From assembly GCA_023390905.1 (NCBI GenBank), contig JAEWBY010000082.1:1-53047 (forward strand): DNA of 53,047 nt, read 5' to 3'. The notes under the pieces are model-generated. The model searched no databases and had not been told where the DNA came from. It saw only the letters and a list, made by a program, of their open reading frames with translations. The position numbers were made by a program, and so were the translations under genes. Origin of the DNA: Pseudomonadota bacterium. Lineage in GTDB: Bacteria; Pseudomonadota; Gammaproteobacteria; Xanthomonadales; Xanthomonadaceae. Of this stretch, positions 34,236 through 43,127 are shown one piece after another. Position 1 is the first letter of the stretch. Each line of letters begins with the position of its first letter.

Positions 34236-35441
34236 TCAGCGCGGCGCCGTGATGCCGTGCCTGCGCAACACTTCACGCACGCGATCGAGCGGGATGGCTT
34301 GCACGGTCTCGCCATTGCCTTCGATCGTGGTCGCCATGAACAGCGAGTTGTAGACAGCTTCCTCGACCGCATCGACGCTGGCTTGGAACACCGCGCTCAT
34401 CTGATCGTTGGCCAGTTCCTCCGTGCGCAGGCGCTCGCTGCCGAATGCGCGCCGCACGGACTCCGCGGTGGAAAACGCGATCACGTAGTCGCCGCTGCCG
34501 TTGGAGGCCGAACTGCCGGTGCGGCCCAGACCCATCATGCCGCGTGACGCCAGCCGGCGCAGGTTGCGATCGCCCAGCGGCGCATCGGTGGCGATGACGA
34601 TGATGACCGAACCATCGCCGCGATCATCGGCCAATCGTCCTCCAGGCTCATCCACATTCAACGCGACCGCATCCTGGAATGCATACCGTTGCAGTTCGCG
34701 CCCGACCGGTGCGCCGGACACCTGCAGTACGCCGCCGAAATTGGTCTGCACCAGCACGCCGATCGTCCATCCGCCGAGTCCCGCAGGGAGCACGCGCGAA
34801 GACGTGCCGATACCGCCCTTCCAGCCGAATGCGACAGTGCCGGTGCCCGCGCCGACGCTGCCCTCCTGCACCGGGCCGGTGCTTGCCGTGGTCAACGCGC
34901 GGCGCACGGCATCGGCGGTGATCGGGCGCGCGCGGATGTCGTTGAGGCCACCGTCGTTGGTCTCGCCGACCACCACGTTGATCGACTGCACCGATTGCAT
35001 GTCCGGCTGCTCGAGCATCAACGCCGCCATCGCATCGGCGGCTTTCCACACGCACAGCGTGCAGGTCAGCAGGATCGGCGTTTCCAGTTCACCCAGTTCG
35101 TTGATCTGCGTGCTGCCGATGAACTTGCCGAATCCATTGCCCACATGCACCGCGGCCGGAACGCGCGAGCGGTACGCGTTGCCCGCGTGCGGCAGGATCG
35201 CGGTGACGCCGGTGCGCACGGTGTCGCCCTGCTTCACGGTCACCTGCCCGACGCGCACGCCGGCCACATCGGTGATCGCATTATTCCTGCCCGGGGCGAA
35301 GATGCCGGGCGCCACGCCGAGTTCACGCGCCCGCGCGCGCGGGCCGTCGTCGCTGGCCAGGGCGGACGGCATCGACAGCAGCAGCATCACACACACGATG
35401 AGCGACGACACGAGCGATGAACGCAACGAGGCCTGGGGCAT
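34236..35441 (-). CDS. P1-family (DmpA-type) self-cleaving aminopeptidase, exported
   Basis: 401 aa with a signal peptide (to about SALAS). The N-terminus of the mature part, APGRNNAITDVAGVRVGQVTV, and GSVGAGTGTVAFGWKGGIGTSSR are conserved in DmpA-type peptidases. The Ntn-like autocleavage site fits the SNGSGDYVIAF segment, where the Ser after Gly would become the new N-terminal nucleophile. Such enzymes release N-terminal residues or act on beta-peptides or beta-lactam-like amides. The gene follows rlmB by 9 bp and is probably cotranscribed with rnr-rlmB. The substrate is unknown. Confidence 0.88.
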   Translation of the reverse strand: MPQASLRSSLVSSLIVCVMLLLSMPSALASDDGPRARARELGVAPGIFAPGRNNAITDVAGVRVGQVTVKQGDTVRTGVTAILPHAGNAYRSRVPAAVHVGNGFGKFIGSTQINELGELETPILLTCTLCVWKAADAMAALMLEQPDMQSVQSINVVVGETNDGGLNDIRARPITADAVRRALTTASTGPVQEGSVGAGTGTVAFGWKGGIGTSSRVLPAGLGGWTIGVLVQTNFGGVLQVSGAPVGRELQRYAFQDAVALNVDEPGGRLADDRGDGSVIIVIATDAPLGDRNLRRLASRGMMGLGRTGSSASNGSGDYVIAFSTAESVRRAFGSERLRTEELANDQMSAVFQASVDAVEEAVYNSLFMATTIEGNGETVQAIPLDRVREVLRRHGITAPR

Positions 35442-35450
35442 GCGATGTCC

Positions 35451-36194
35451 TTACTGGCGTTGGCGAACGGCTTCGAACAGGGTGACGCCGGCGGCGACCG
35501 ACACGTTGAGGCTTTCGATATCGCCGGGCATCGGGATCTTCACCAGCCCGTCGCAATGCTCGCGGGTCAAACGGCGCAGGCCGTCGGCTTCGCCGCCCAG
35601 CACCAGCGCGACATTGCCGCGCAGATCGGTCGCATACAGCGAGGCTTCCGCTTCGCCGGCCAGTCCGTAGATCCACACGCCGAGCTTCTGCAGATCCTTC
35701 AGGCAACGCGACAGATTGGTCACCGCCACCACCGGAATCCGATCCGCAGCGCCGGCCGAGGTCTTGCGCACGGTGGCGTTCACCGTGGCCGATTTGTCCT
35801 TCGGGATGATCACCGCCGTCGCGCCGGCGGCCGCGGCACTGCGAAGGCAGGCGCCCAGATTGTGCGGATCCTGCACGCCATCGAGCACCAGCAGCAGCGC
35901 CTTGCCTTCAGCGTCTTCCACCAGCCCTTCCAGTTCGTTCTCGTCCCAGGTCCTGGCGGCGGCATAGCGCGCCGCAACGCCCTGATGCCGGACGTTGCCG
36001 CCCACACCATCCAGCGCCTGCGCGGTGACGCGGCGCACGTCGATGCCCTTGCGGCGCGCGTTCTCCTCGATCTCGGTCAGGCGCGCATTCTTGCTGCCGC
36101 CCTCGATAAGGACTTCGCGCACGTGATCGGCATCATTGTCGATGGCCGAAGCCACCGCATTGACGCCGACGATCCATTGGTTCTGTTTGCTCAT
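35451..36194 (-). CDS. rlmB: 23S rRNA (Gm2251) 2'-O-methyltransferase
   Basis: 247 aa SPOUT-fold enzyme. The N-terminal substrate-binding domain begins QNQWIVGVNAVASAI; SpoU motifs are DPHNLGACLRSA, ALVLGGEADGLRRL and SLNVSVAAGVTLFEA. It methylates G2251 in the P-loop of 23S rRNA. AGAAG lies before ATG 36194. It is downstream of rnr, as in E. coli, but separated from it by a 142-bp gap with an inverted heptad array. Confidence 0.96.
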   Translation of the reverse strand: MSKQNQWIVGVNAVASAIDNDADHVREVLIEGGSKNARLTEIEENARRKGIDVRRVTAQALDGVGGNVRHQGVAARYAAARTWDENELEGLVEDAEGKALLLVLDGVQDPHNLGACLRSAAAAGATAVIIPKDKSATVNATVRKTSAGAADRIPVVAVTNLSRCLKDLQKLGVWIYGLAGEAEASLYATDLRGNVALVLGGEADGLRRLTREHCDGLVKIPMPGDIESLNVSVAAGVTLFEAVRQRQ

Positions 36195-36201
36195 TGCTTC
36201 T

Positions 36202-36330
36202 CGGGATTCGGGATTCGGGATTGGGGATTGGAGATGACAGCCTTCGGCTGCTGGAAGCAGGGATTAGGATTACGTTCCTGATCGATTCGCCGTTGCTTCC
36301 ACGAATCCCGTCTCCCGTCTCCCGACTCCC
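36202..36330. repeat. Inverted heptad element between rnr and rlmB
   Basis: Left arm: CGGGATT three times, GGGGATT, GGAGATG (36202-36236). Right arm: GAATCCC, GTCTCCC twice, GACTCCC (36303-36330). Both arms keep strict 7-bp steps. The element lies within the presumed rnr-rlmB transcript. Confidence 0.85.
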
Positions 36331-36336
36331 GGCGTC

Positions 36337-38733
36337 TCAATATTTCTGCTTCTTGCGCCGCGCCGGCTGTCCGCGCGCCGGCACGGCCGGCAGTTCACGT
36401 TCCTCGACCAGGCGGAAGTCGATCTTGCGTTCTTCCAGACTGGCCTTGAGCACGATGATGCGCACGCGGTCGCCCAGGCGGTATTCCTTGCCGCGCCGCT
36501 CGCCGGACAAGGTCTTGCGCAGCGGATCGAAGTGGTAATAGTCGTGCGGCAACTGCGTCACGTGGACCAATCCGTTGACCTTGGACTCATCCAGTTCGAC
36601 GAACAGGCCAAAGCTGGTGACACCACTGATCACGCCGTCGAACTGGCCGCCAACGTGTTTCTCCATCCACGCGGCGCGATAGCGCTCATCGACTTCGCGT
36701 TCGGCCTCGTCGGCACGGCGCTCGCGTTCGGAACACTGCAGCGCGAGCGCGGCCATGGTATGCGGCGGATACAGATACTTGTCCGGTCGCCCGCCGGTGA
36801 GCGCGTACTTGATCGCACGATGCACCAGCAGATCCGGGTAGCGCCGGATCGGCGAGGTGAAGTGCGCATAGGCATCCAGCGCCAGGCCGAAATGCCCCTG
36901 GTTGTCGGGCGAATACACGGCCAGCGACTGGCTGCGCAGCAACACCGATTCCAGCAGCGCCGCATCCGGGCGATCGCGGATCTTCTTCAGCAGCTTGGTG
37001 TAGTCGCGCGGCTGCACCTTGCTCCAGGCGGGCAGGCTCAGTTTGAATTCCTTGAGGAATTCCAGCAGATCTTCGTACTTGGATTCCGGCGGCTTTTCGT
37101 GGATGCGGTACGGCGCGGGGATGTGTTTCTGCATCAGGTAACGGGCCGCCTCGACGTTGGCGGCGATCATGCATTCCTCGATCAGCTTGTGCGCGTCGTT
37201 GCGCTGGAGCATGCCCGCCTGCGTCACCTCGCCGGTGTTGTCGAGCACGAAGCGCACTTCGGAGGATTCAAACTCGATCGCGCCCCGCTTCTGCCGCGCC
37301 TTGGCGAGCACCTGGTACAACTGGTGCAGCCGCTCGATTTCCGGCAGGCGATCGCCGACCTGACGCTTTGCGTCCTCATCGTCCAGGCCGACGGCGTTCC
37401 ATACCTGCGTATAGGTCAGGCGCGCGTGCGAGTTCATCACCGCTTCGTAGAACTTCGAACGCGTGACCTCGCCTTCGCGATCGATCTGCATGTCGCAGAC
37501 GAAACACAGGCGATCGACCCTGGGATTGAGCGAGCAGATGCCGTTGGACAGGGTCTCCGGCAGCATCGGCACGACGAAGCCCGGGAAGTACACGGACGTG
37601 GCGCGCTTCTGCGCTTCATCATCCAGCGGTGCGCCGGGCCGCACGTAATGCGAGACGTCGGCGATCGCCACGATCAGGCGGAAGCCGGTGCGGGTGGTTT
37701 CGCAATAGACCGCGTCGTCGAAATCCTTGGCGTCCTCGCCGTCGATCGTGACCAGCGGCACCGCGCGCAGATCCACGCGGCCTTCGGCCATGCCGGCGTC
37801 CACCGTCAACGGCACCGCGGTCGCTTCGGCCAGCACTTCGGGCGGGAATTCGTTGGGAATGTCGTGCCCGTGCACGGCCGCTTCGACCACCAGCGACGGT
37901 GTGAGCTTGTCGCCCAGCACGGCGAGGATCCGGCCAATCGGCGGGCGTCGCGCATCCGGCGGCTGGGTCAGTTCGCAGACCACCAGTTGGCCATCGCGCG
38001 CGTCCAGCGTGGCGTCCGGCGGGATCTGCACATTGCGCTGCACGCGCTTGTCGTCCGGCGCGACGTACGCGATGCCGGCCTCGAAGCCGAAGCGGCCGAT
38101 CAATCGCGTCAGGCGGCGCTCGAGCACACGCGCCACGCTGCCTTCGCGGCGGCCACGACGATCGATGCCGGTGACGTTCACCAGCACGCGATCGCCATGC
38201 ATCACCTTGCGCATTTCATACGGCGGCAGGAACAGATCGTCGCCGCCGGCATCCGGACGCAGGAAGCCGAAGCCGTCCGGATTGGCGATCACCACGCCGG
38301 CGATCAGATCCGTGTGCTGCACGGGCGCGTAGCCACCGCGGCGGTTCTGCACCACCTGGCCGTCACGCAGCATCGCCGCCAGTCGCTTGCCGAGCGCGTC
38401 CTGGCGTTCGGGTGTAACCAGGCCCAACCGCGCCGCGATGTCCTCGGCGATCTGCGGGCCATCGGAGGCTTCGAGCAGCGCGAGGATCGCCTCGCGCGAA
38501 GGAATCGGATCGGCATAACGCGAGGCTTCGCGATCGGCATGCGGATCGTGGAAGGCACCGCCGCGCGGCGCGGATCGCGCAGCGGCGGCTGGCTTGCGCC
38601 CGCGCGCGGGTGGCGGCGCCGGCAGATCCGGCATCCACGGCGGTCGTCGCGTACCGCCACCGGCTCGCGCCGCTGAGGTGCTGGCCTTGCCCGATGCCGA
38701 CTTGCGGCCGCCCTTGCTGGTCTTCTTGGTCAT
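36337..38733 (-). CDS. rnr: Ribonuclease R
   Basis: A processive 3'-5' exoribonuclease that degrades structured RNA. 798 aa from ATG 38733 (MTKKTSKGGRKSASGKASTS); the open upstream extension overlaps the tRNA promoter and is rejected. A basic low-complexity N-terminus is followed by an HTH-like region (IAEDIAARLGL), two cold-shock domains, and the RNB centre with TIDGEDAKDFDDAVYCE carrying the catalytic aspartates. An S1 domain (FDGVISGVTSFGLFVEL) and a Lys/Arg tail finish the protein. Divergent from tRNA-Leu. Confidence 0.96.
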   Translation of the reverse strand: MTKKTSKGGRKSASGKASTSAARAGGGTRRPPWMPDLPAPPPARGRKPAAAARSAPRGGAFHDPHADREASRYADPIPSREAILALLEASDGPQIAEDIAARLGLVTPERQDALGKRLAAMLRDGQVVQNRRGGYAPVQHTDLIAGVVIANPDGFGFLRPDAGGDDLFLPPYEMRKVMHGDRVLVNVTGIDRRGRREGSVARVLERRLTRLIGRFGFEAGIAYVAPDDKRVQRNVQIPPDATLDARDGQLVVCELTQPPDARRPPIGRILAVLGDKLTPSLVVEAAVHGHDIPNEFPPEVLAEATAVPLTVDAGMAEGRVDLRAVPLVTIDGEDAKDFDDAVYCETTRTGFRLIVAIADVSHYVRPGAPLDDEAQKRATSVYFPGFVVPMLPETLSNGICSLNPRVDRLCFVCDMQIDREGEVTRSKFYEAVMNSHARLTYTQVWNAVGLDDEDAKRQVGDRLPEIERLHQLYQVLAKARQKRGAIEFESSEVRFVLDNTGEVTQAGMLQRNDAHKLIEECMIAANVEAARYLMQKHIPAPYRIHEKPPESKYEDLLEFLKEFKLSLPAWSKVQPRDYTKLLKKIRDRPDAALLESVLLRSQSLAVYSPDNQGHFGLALDAYAHFTSPIRRYPDLLVHRAIKYALTGGRPDKYLYPPHTMAALALQCSERERRADEAEREVDERYRAAWMEKHVGGQFDGVISGVTSFGLFVELDESKVNGLVHVTQLPHDYYHFDPLRKTLSGERRGKEYRLGDRVRIIVLKASLEERKIDFRLVEERELPAVPARGQPARRKKQKY

Positions 38734-38781
38734 CGGTTCATGGTACACCCCGCCTGAATGCAGGCCGCGCGAAAGAAATGT

Positions 38782-38810
38782 TTGACAATCCTTCCGGCAC
38801 CCCACACAAT
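38782..38810 (+). promoter_or_regulatory. Sigma-70 promoter of tRNA-Leu
   Basis: TTGACA (38782-38787), 17-bp spacer, CACAAT (38805-38810), 18 bp before the mature tRNA 5' end. Confidence 0.75.
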
Positions 38811-38828
38811 GCGCGCCCTGCACACCTC

Positions 38829-38913
<85 letters not shown>

Positions 38914-38951
38914 TGCAACACCGGCTATCCGCAACGGAAGCCGACATGAAG

Positions 38952-38973
38952 AACCCGCTCCGGCGGGTTTTTT
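38952..38973 (+). terminator. Terminator after tRNA-Leu
   Basis: CCCGC-TCCG-GCGGG followed by six Ts. Confidence 0.9.
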
Positions 38974-39069
38974 CATGCCTGATGACTTATGGCATGGCGA
39001 CTTCCGGCACAGGTCGCGTGGCGCTTCGTGCAGGATTCTTTGGCCTCATCCATGAGCGGAAGAACTCGC

Positions 39070-39435
39070 ATGTTCCACATCTTCAAACCGAAACGGTTTT
39101 TGACGGTCTTGTCCTTGCTGCTGCTGACACTTTCTTTTGCGGCGTCAGCCCAGCGCGCCAATGGCAACATCGGCGGCAATGCCGCCCCCGGCGACCAGAT
39201 CGCCATCCAGAGCAGTGATACCGGTTTCAGTCGCCAAGCGACCGCCGACAAGGAAGGACGCTATCGTTTTGGCTCGCTGCCGCTTGGGCAGTATCTCGTG
39301 ACCATTACGCGCGGTGGCATCCCGGTCCTCAAGACGGCTGTACAGGTCCGACCGGGTGGCACGGCACGTCCGCCGACTCCGCAGATCGATGCGCCTGCAA
39401 CGCCGGAGCCTCCCAGCGCGCCACCCGCCAACTGA
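39070..39435 (+). CDS. Small secreted protein with a carboxypeptidase-regulatory-like domain
   Basis: 121 aa from ATG 39070, preceded by GGAAG; in-frame ATGs further upstream are less favoured. A signal peptide (KPKRFLTVLSLLLLTLSFAASAQ) is followed by a single beta-sandwich: SSDTGFSRQATADKEGRYRF, GSLPLGQYLVTITRGG, then VLKTAVQVRPGGTA. This resembles the N-terminal carboxypeptidase-regulatory-like domain of TonB-dependent (Oar-like) receptors, here on its own. The tail is Pro-rich (PPTPQIDAPATPEPPSAPPAN). The function is unknown; a cell-surface or periplasmic binding role is inferred. Confidence 0.72.
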   Translation: MFHIFKPKRFLTVLSLLLLTLSFAASAQRANGNIGGNAAPGDQIAIQSSDTGFSRQATADKEGRYRFGSLPLGQYLVTITRGGIPVLKTAVQVRPGGTARPPTPQIDAPATPEPPSAPPAN

Positions 39436-39450
39436 TCATCCCGGCTGATG

Positions 39451-39476
39451 AAAGCCCCGCTCCGGCGGGGCTTTTT
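39451..39476 (+). terminator. Terminator before parC
   Basis: AAAGCCCCGC-TCCG-GCGGGGCTTTTT. Separates the small secreted protein from parC. Confidence 0.9.
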
Positions 39477-39481
39477 ATTGG

Positions 39482-39509
39482 CCGGCGATCGCCCGATCGC
39501 CGGTAGAAT
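39482..39509 (+). promoter_or_regulatory. 10-2-10 palindrome abutting a -10 (parC promoter)
   Basis: CCGGCGATCG-CC-CGATCGCCGG at 39482-39503 is a perfect palindrome and TAGAAT (39504-39509) follows directly, 35 bp before parC. Placement over the -35 region suggests an operator or supercoiling-sensitive site. Confidence 0.5.
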
Positions 39510-39543
39510 TGCAGCACGAACCACGAGCAGACCCACGTACACG

Positions 39544-41787
39544 ATGAGCGAAACCATCCGTCCCACGTTCCATGGCTTCGAGCAGATTCCGCTGCGCGAG
39601 TACGCCGAGCGCGCCTATCTGGACTATTCGATGTACGTGGTGCTGGACCGCGCCCTGCCGTTCATCGGCGACGGCCTGAAGCCGGTGCAGCGCCGCATCA
39701 TCTATTCGATGAGCGAACAGGGCCTCAACGCCGCGTCCAAGCCGAAGAAATCGGCGCGCACCGTCGGCGATGTCATCGGCAAATACCATCCGCACGGCGA
39801 CAGCGCGTGCTACGAAGCGATGGTGCTGATGGCGCAGCCCTTTTCGTACCGCTACCCGCTGATCGAGGGCCAGGGCAATTTCGGTTCGCCGGATGATCCC
39901 AAGTCGTTCGCGGCCATGCGCTACACCGAGGCCAAGCTCACGCCCATCGCCGAAGTGCTGCTCGGCGAACTTGGCCAGGGCACCGTGGACTGGACCCCGA
40001 ACTTCGACGGCACGCTGGAAGAACCGACCTGGTTGCCCGCGCGCCTGCCGCATCTGCTGCTCAACGGCACCACCGGCATCGCCGTGGGCATGGCGACGGA
40101 CGTGCCGCCGCACAACCTCAACGAAATCGTCAGCGCGTGCATCCGCCTGATCGATGATCCGGAGGCCAGCGTCGCCGACCTGTGCGAACACGTGCGCGGC
40201 CCGGATTATCCGACCACCGCCGAGATCATCACGCCGGCCGCCGATCTGCGCGCGCTCTACGAGACCGGAAACGGCAGCGTGCGCGCACGCGCGACGTACG
40301 TCCGCGAGGGCGGCAACATCGTCATCAACGCCCTGCCCTACCAGGTGTCGCCGTCCAAGGTGATCGAACAGATCGCCACCCAGATGCGCGCCAAGAAGCT
40401 GCCGTGGCTGGAAGACATCCGCGATGAATCCGATCACGCCAATCCGGTGCGCGTGGTGCTGATTCCGCGTTCCAACCGCGTCGATGTCGATCAGCTGATG
40501 GGCCATCTGCTGGCCACCACCGATCTGGAACGCAGCTACCGCGTCAACCTCAACATCATCGGCCTGGACGGCCGTCCGCAGGTCAAGAACCTGAAGACGC
40601 TGCTGACCGAATGGCTGAGTTTCCGCTACGACACGGTCACGCGCCGCCTCAAGCATCGCCTGGACAAGGTCGATCGCCGCCTGCACCTGTTGGAAGGCCT
40701 GCTGATCGCCTACCTCAATCTCGATGAGGTCATCCGCATCATCCGCACCGAGGATGAGCCGAAACCGGCACTGATCGCACGCTTCAAGCTCAGCGAGGAT
40801 CAGGCCGATTACATCCTCGACACCAAGCTGCGCCAGCTCGCGCGGCTGGAGGAAATGAAGATCCGCGGCGAGCAGGACGAGCTGGCCGTCGAGCGCGAGA
40901 AGATCGCCGCCATCCTCGATTCCAAGGCCAAGCTCCGCAAGCTGATCAAGGACGAACTGACGGCCGATGCGAAGAAATTCGGCGACGCGCGCCGCTCTCC
41001 GCTGGTGCAGCGCGAGGCCGCGCAGGCACTGGACGAGACCGATCTGGTCGCGTCCGAGCCGATGACCGTCGTGTTGTCCGAGAAGGGTTGGGTCCGCGCA
41101 GCGAAGGGACACGAGGTTGAAGCTTCGTCGCTGTCCTACCGCGAGGGCGATGGGCTGCTGGCCGCGGTGCGCACGCGCAGCACGCAGCAGGTGGCGTTCC
41201 TGGATTCGGAGGGCCGCAGCTATTCCACGCTGGTGCACACGCTGCCCTCGGCGCGCGGCAACGGCGAACCGTTGACCGGACGTTTCTCGCCCGCGCCCGG
41301 CGCCTCGTTCCAGGCGTTGGCCAGCGGCGAAAACAATGCACGCGTGGTGCTGGCGTCCTCGCACGGGTACGGCTTCGTCACCCGCTTCGAGAACCTGACC
41401 GGCCGGCAGAAGGCCGGCAAGGCGATGTTCAACCTGACCACCGGCGCGAAAGTACTGCAGCCGGCGAACGTGGCCGATCCGCAGACCGATCGCATCGTCG
41501 CGGTCACCAGCGCAGGCCACCTGCTCGCGTTTCCGCTCAGCGAGTTGCCGGAACTGGACAAGGGCAAGGGCAACAAGATCATCGACATCCCCAAGGCCAA
41601 GCTCGGCACCGAGCGGGTGATCGCCATCTCGGCCGTTTCGCCCGGCAACACGCTGCAGATCCGCAGCGGACAGCGCACGATGTCGCTGTCGTTCAAGGAT
41701 CTGGATGCCTACGTCGGTGCGCGCGCCACGCGGGGCGGCCTGCTGCCGCGCGGATGGCAGAAAGTGGATGGACTGGATGTGCAGTGA
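39544..41787 (+). CDS. parC: DNA topoisomerase IV subunit A
   Basis: Decatenates daughter chromosomes as part of ParC2E2. 747 aa from ATG 39544 (MSETIRPTFHGFEQIPLREY). The catalytic tyrosine is Y127 in AAMRYTEAKL. The quinolone-resistance region reads GKYHPHGDSACYEAM, with S87 and E91 matching the susceptible E. coli residues S80 and E84. The C-terminal domain has degenerate beta-pinwheel blades, as in ParC rather than GyrA, and no GyrA box (QRRGGKG). parE is not in the window. Confidence 0.95.
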   Translation: MSETIRPTFHGFEQIPLREYAERAYLDYSMYVVLDRALPFIGDGLKPVQRRIIYSMSEQGLNAASKPKKSARTVGDVIGKYHPHGDSACYEAMVLMAQPFSYRYPLIEGQGNFGSPDDPKSFAAMRYTEAKLTPIAEVLLGELGQGTVDWTPNFDGTLEEPTWLPARLPHLLLNGTTGIAVGMATDVPPHNLNEIVSACIRLIDDPEASVADLCEHVRGPDYPTTAEIITPAADLRALYETGNGSVRARATYVREGGNIVINALPYQVSPSKVIEQIATQMRAKKLPWLEDIRDESDHANPVRVVLIPRSNRVDVDQLMGHLLATTDLERSYRVNLNIIGLDGRPQVKNLKTLLTEWLSFRYDTVTRRLKHRLDKVDRRLHLLEGLLIAYLNLDEVIRIIRTEDEPKPALIARFKLSEDQADYILDTKLRQLARLEEMKIRGEQDELAVEREKIAAILDSKAKLRKLIKDELTADAKKFGDARRSPLVQREAAQALDETDLVASEPMTVVLSEKGWVRAAKGHEVEASSLSYREGDGLLAAVRTRSTQQVAFLDSEGRSYSTLVHTLPSARGNGEPLTGRFSPAPGASFQALASGENNARVVLASSHGYGFVTRFENLTGRQKAGKAMFNLTTGAKVLQPANVADPQTDRIVAVTSAGHLLAFPLSELPELDKGKGNKIIDIPKAKLGTERVIAISAVSPGNTLQIRSGQRTMSLSFKDLDAYVGARATRGGLLPRGWQKVDGLDVQ

Positions 41788-41840
41788 GGCTGCTGCATCC
41801 TGCGTAATGACTGACGCTCACCCCTGACCACGGATCGCAC

Positions 41841-42500
41841 ATGCAACCCGAATTCTGGCAACAACGCTGGCAGGAAGGCCGTATCGGCTTTCATCGCAAG
41901 GAAGTGATGCCGCTGCTGGCGCAGCACTGGCCCAGCCTCGATCTGCCGCACGGCAGCCGGGTACTCGTACCGCTGGCAGGCAAGTCGCTGGACATGCTGT
42001 GGCTGGCCGGACAGGGCCATCACGTGATCGGCGTGGAGTTGTCCGCGCTGGCCGTGGAGCAGTTCTTCGCCGAACACCGGCTGTCGCCACGCATCAGCGA
42101 ACACGCCTACGGACGTCGCTATGCAGCCGATGGCATTGAACTGATCTGCGGCGATGTGTTTGATCTGCCGGGTGAGCTGCTGGCCGATTGCGCCGGCATC
42201 TACGATCGTGCGGCGCTGATCGCGCTGCCGGCGGACATGCGGCAGCGTTATGCCGCCGAGTTGTATGGGCGCCTGCCCGTGGGCTGCCGCGGCCTGCTCA
42301 TCACGATGGAATACCCGCAGGCCGAAAAAGCCGGACCGCCGTTTTCGGTGACTGGCGAAGAAGTCGAACGGCTCTACGCGGACCGGTGGGACGTGGAGCC
42401 ACTGGAACGTCGCGACATCCTGTCCAGTGAACCGGCCTTCGCCGCCGAGGGCGTCACCGACTTGTGGACGGCGGTCTACCGGATGCGGCGCCGCTCCTGA
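41841..42500 (+). CDS. tpm: Thiopurine S-methyltransferase, bacterial type
   Basis: 219 aa, SAM-dependent methyltransferase. FWQQRWQEGRIGFHRKEV at the N-terminus, VLVPLAGKSLDMLWLAGQGHHVIGVELS (motif I) and YDRAALIALP are the family signatures. Bacterial Tpm proteins methylate thiopurines in vitro and have been tied to selenite/tellurite methylation. It follows parC by 53 bp and converges on bfr with an 18-bp gap and no obvious terminator. Confidence 0.93.
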   Translation: MQPEFWQQRWQEGRIGFHRKEVMPLLAQHWPSLDLPHGSRVLVPLAGKSLDMLWLAGQGHHVIGVELSALAVEQFFAEHRLSPRISEHAYGRRYAADGIELICGDVFDLPGELLADCAGIYDRAALIALPADMRQRYAAELYGRLPVGCRGLLITMEYPQAEKAGPPFSVTGEEVERLYADRWDVEPLERRDILSSEPAFAAEGVTDLWTAVYRMRRRS

Positions 42501-42518
42501 TCGTCGGCGCCTTTCCGC

Positions 42519-43001
42519 TTACCGGGCCGCGTCTTCGCGCAGCCTGGCGGTGAGGTAGTTCTCGATGCCGAGCATGCGGATCAGGCCAAGCTGCTGTTCC
42601 AGCCAGTGCGCGTGGTCTTCTTCGGTATCCTTCAACTGCGCGAGCAGCACCGCACGGCTGACGAAGTCGCCATGCTGCTCGCACAGCGCGATGCCACGGG
42701 CCAGGCGCGCGCGTACCTCGTATTCCACTTCCAGATCGCGCTGCAGCATTTCCTCGACGCTGTAGCCGGCCACGAACGGCGCCGGCCGCATGTCCGGGTC
42801 TCCTTCGAGAAACAGGATGCGACGCAGCAGCGCGTCGGCATGTTCGGTTTCTTCCTGCATTTCGTGGTTGATGCGCGCGTACAGGGACTTCAGTCCCATG
42901 TCTTCGTAGCGGCGTGAATGGATGAAGTACTGGTCACGCGCGGACAACTCGCCGCGCAGCAGATCCTTCAGATACTCGATGACCTCGGGATGGCCTTTCA
43001 T
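42519..43001 (-). CDS. bfr: Bacterioferritin-type ferritin lacking the haem-ligand Met
   Basis: 160 aa from ATG 43001 (MKGHPEVIEYLKDLLRGELS). Ferroxidase-centre residues are present: E18, E51, H54, E93 and the EE-x-H of TEEDHAHW. The residue aligned with haem-ligand Met52 of E. coli Bfr is Thr52 (HEMQEETEHAD), so canonical bis-Met haem binding is not expected. Some proteobacteria carry two Bfr types, one lacking Met52. It stores iron in 24-meric shells. A 9-1-9 palindrome lies upstream (43056-43074). Confidence 0.92.
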   Translation of the reverse strand: MKGHPEVIEYLKDLLRGELSARDQYFIHSRRYEDMGLKSLYARINHEMQEETEHADALLRRILFLEGDPDMRPAPFVAGYSVEEMLQRDLEVEYEVRARLARGIALCEQHGDFVSRAVLLAQLKDTEEDHAHWLEQQLGLIRMLGIENYLTARLREDAAR

Positions 43002-43055
43002 GGGGGGACTCCTGCGAATGGCCGCATGATGCCCGAATCGATCCGGCCGCGTTCT

Positions 43056-43074
43056 AATGCAATTCAATTGCATT
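43056..43074 (-). promoter_or_regulatory. Fur-geometry palindrome before bfr
   Basis: AATGCAATT-C-AATTGCATT is a perfect 9-1-9 inverted repeat, AT-rich in GC-rich DNA, 54 bp before the bfr ATG. The size matches a Fur box, although the sequence is only partly similar to the GATAATGAT-A-ATCATTATC consensus. Confidence 0.55.
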
Positions 43075-43127
43075 TGCCCGCGAGCGCGAGGCCGCGGGCA
43101 TGCGTGAAGCGGCCTTCACGGCACGCG

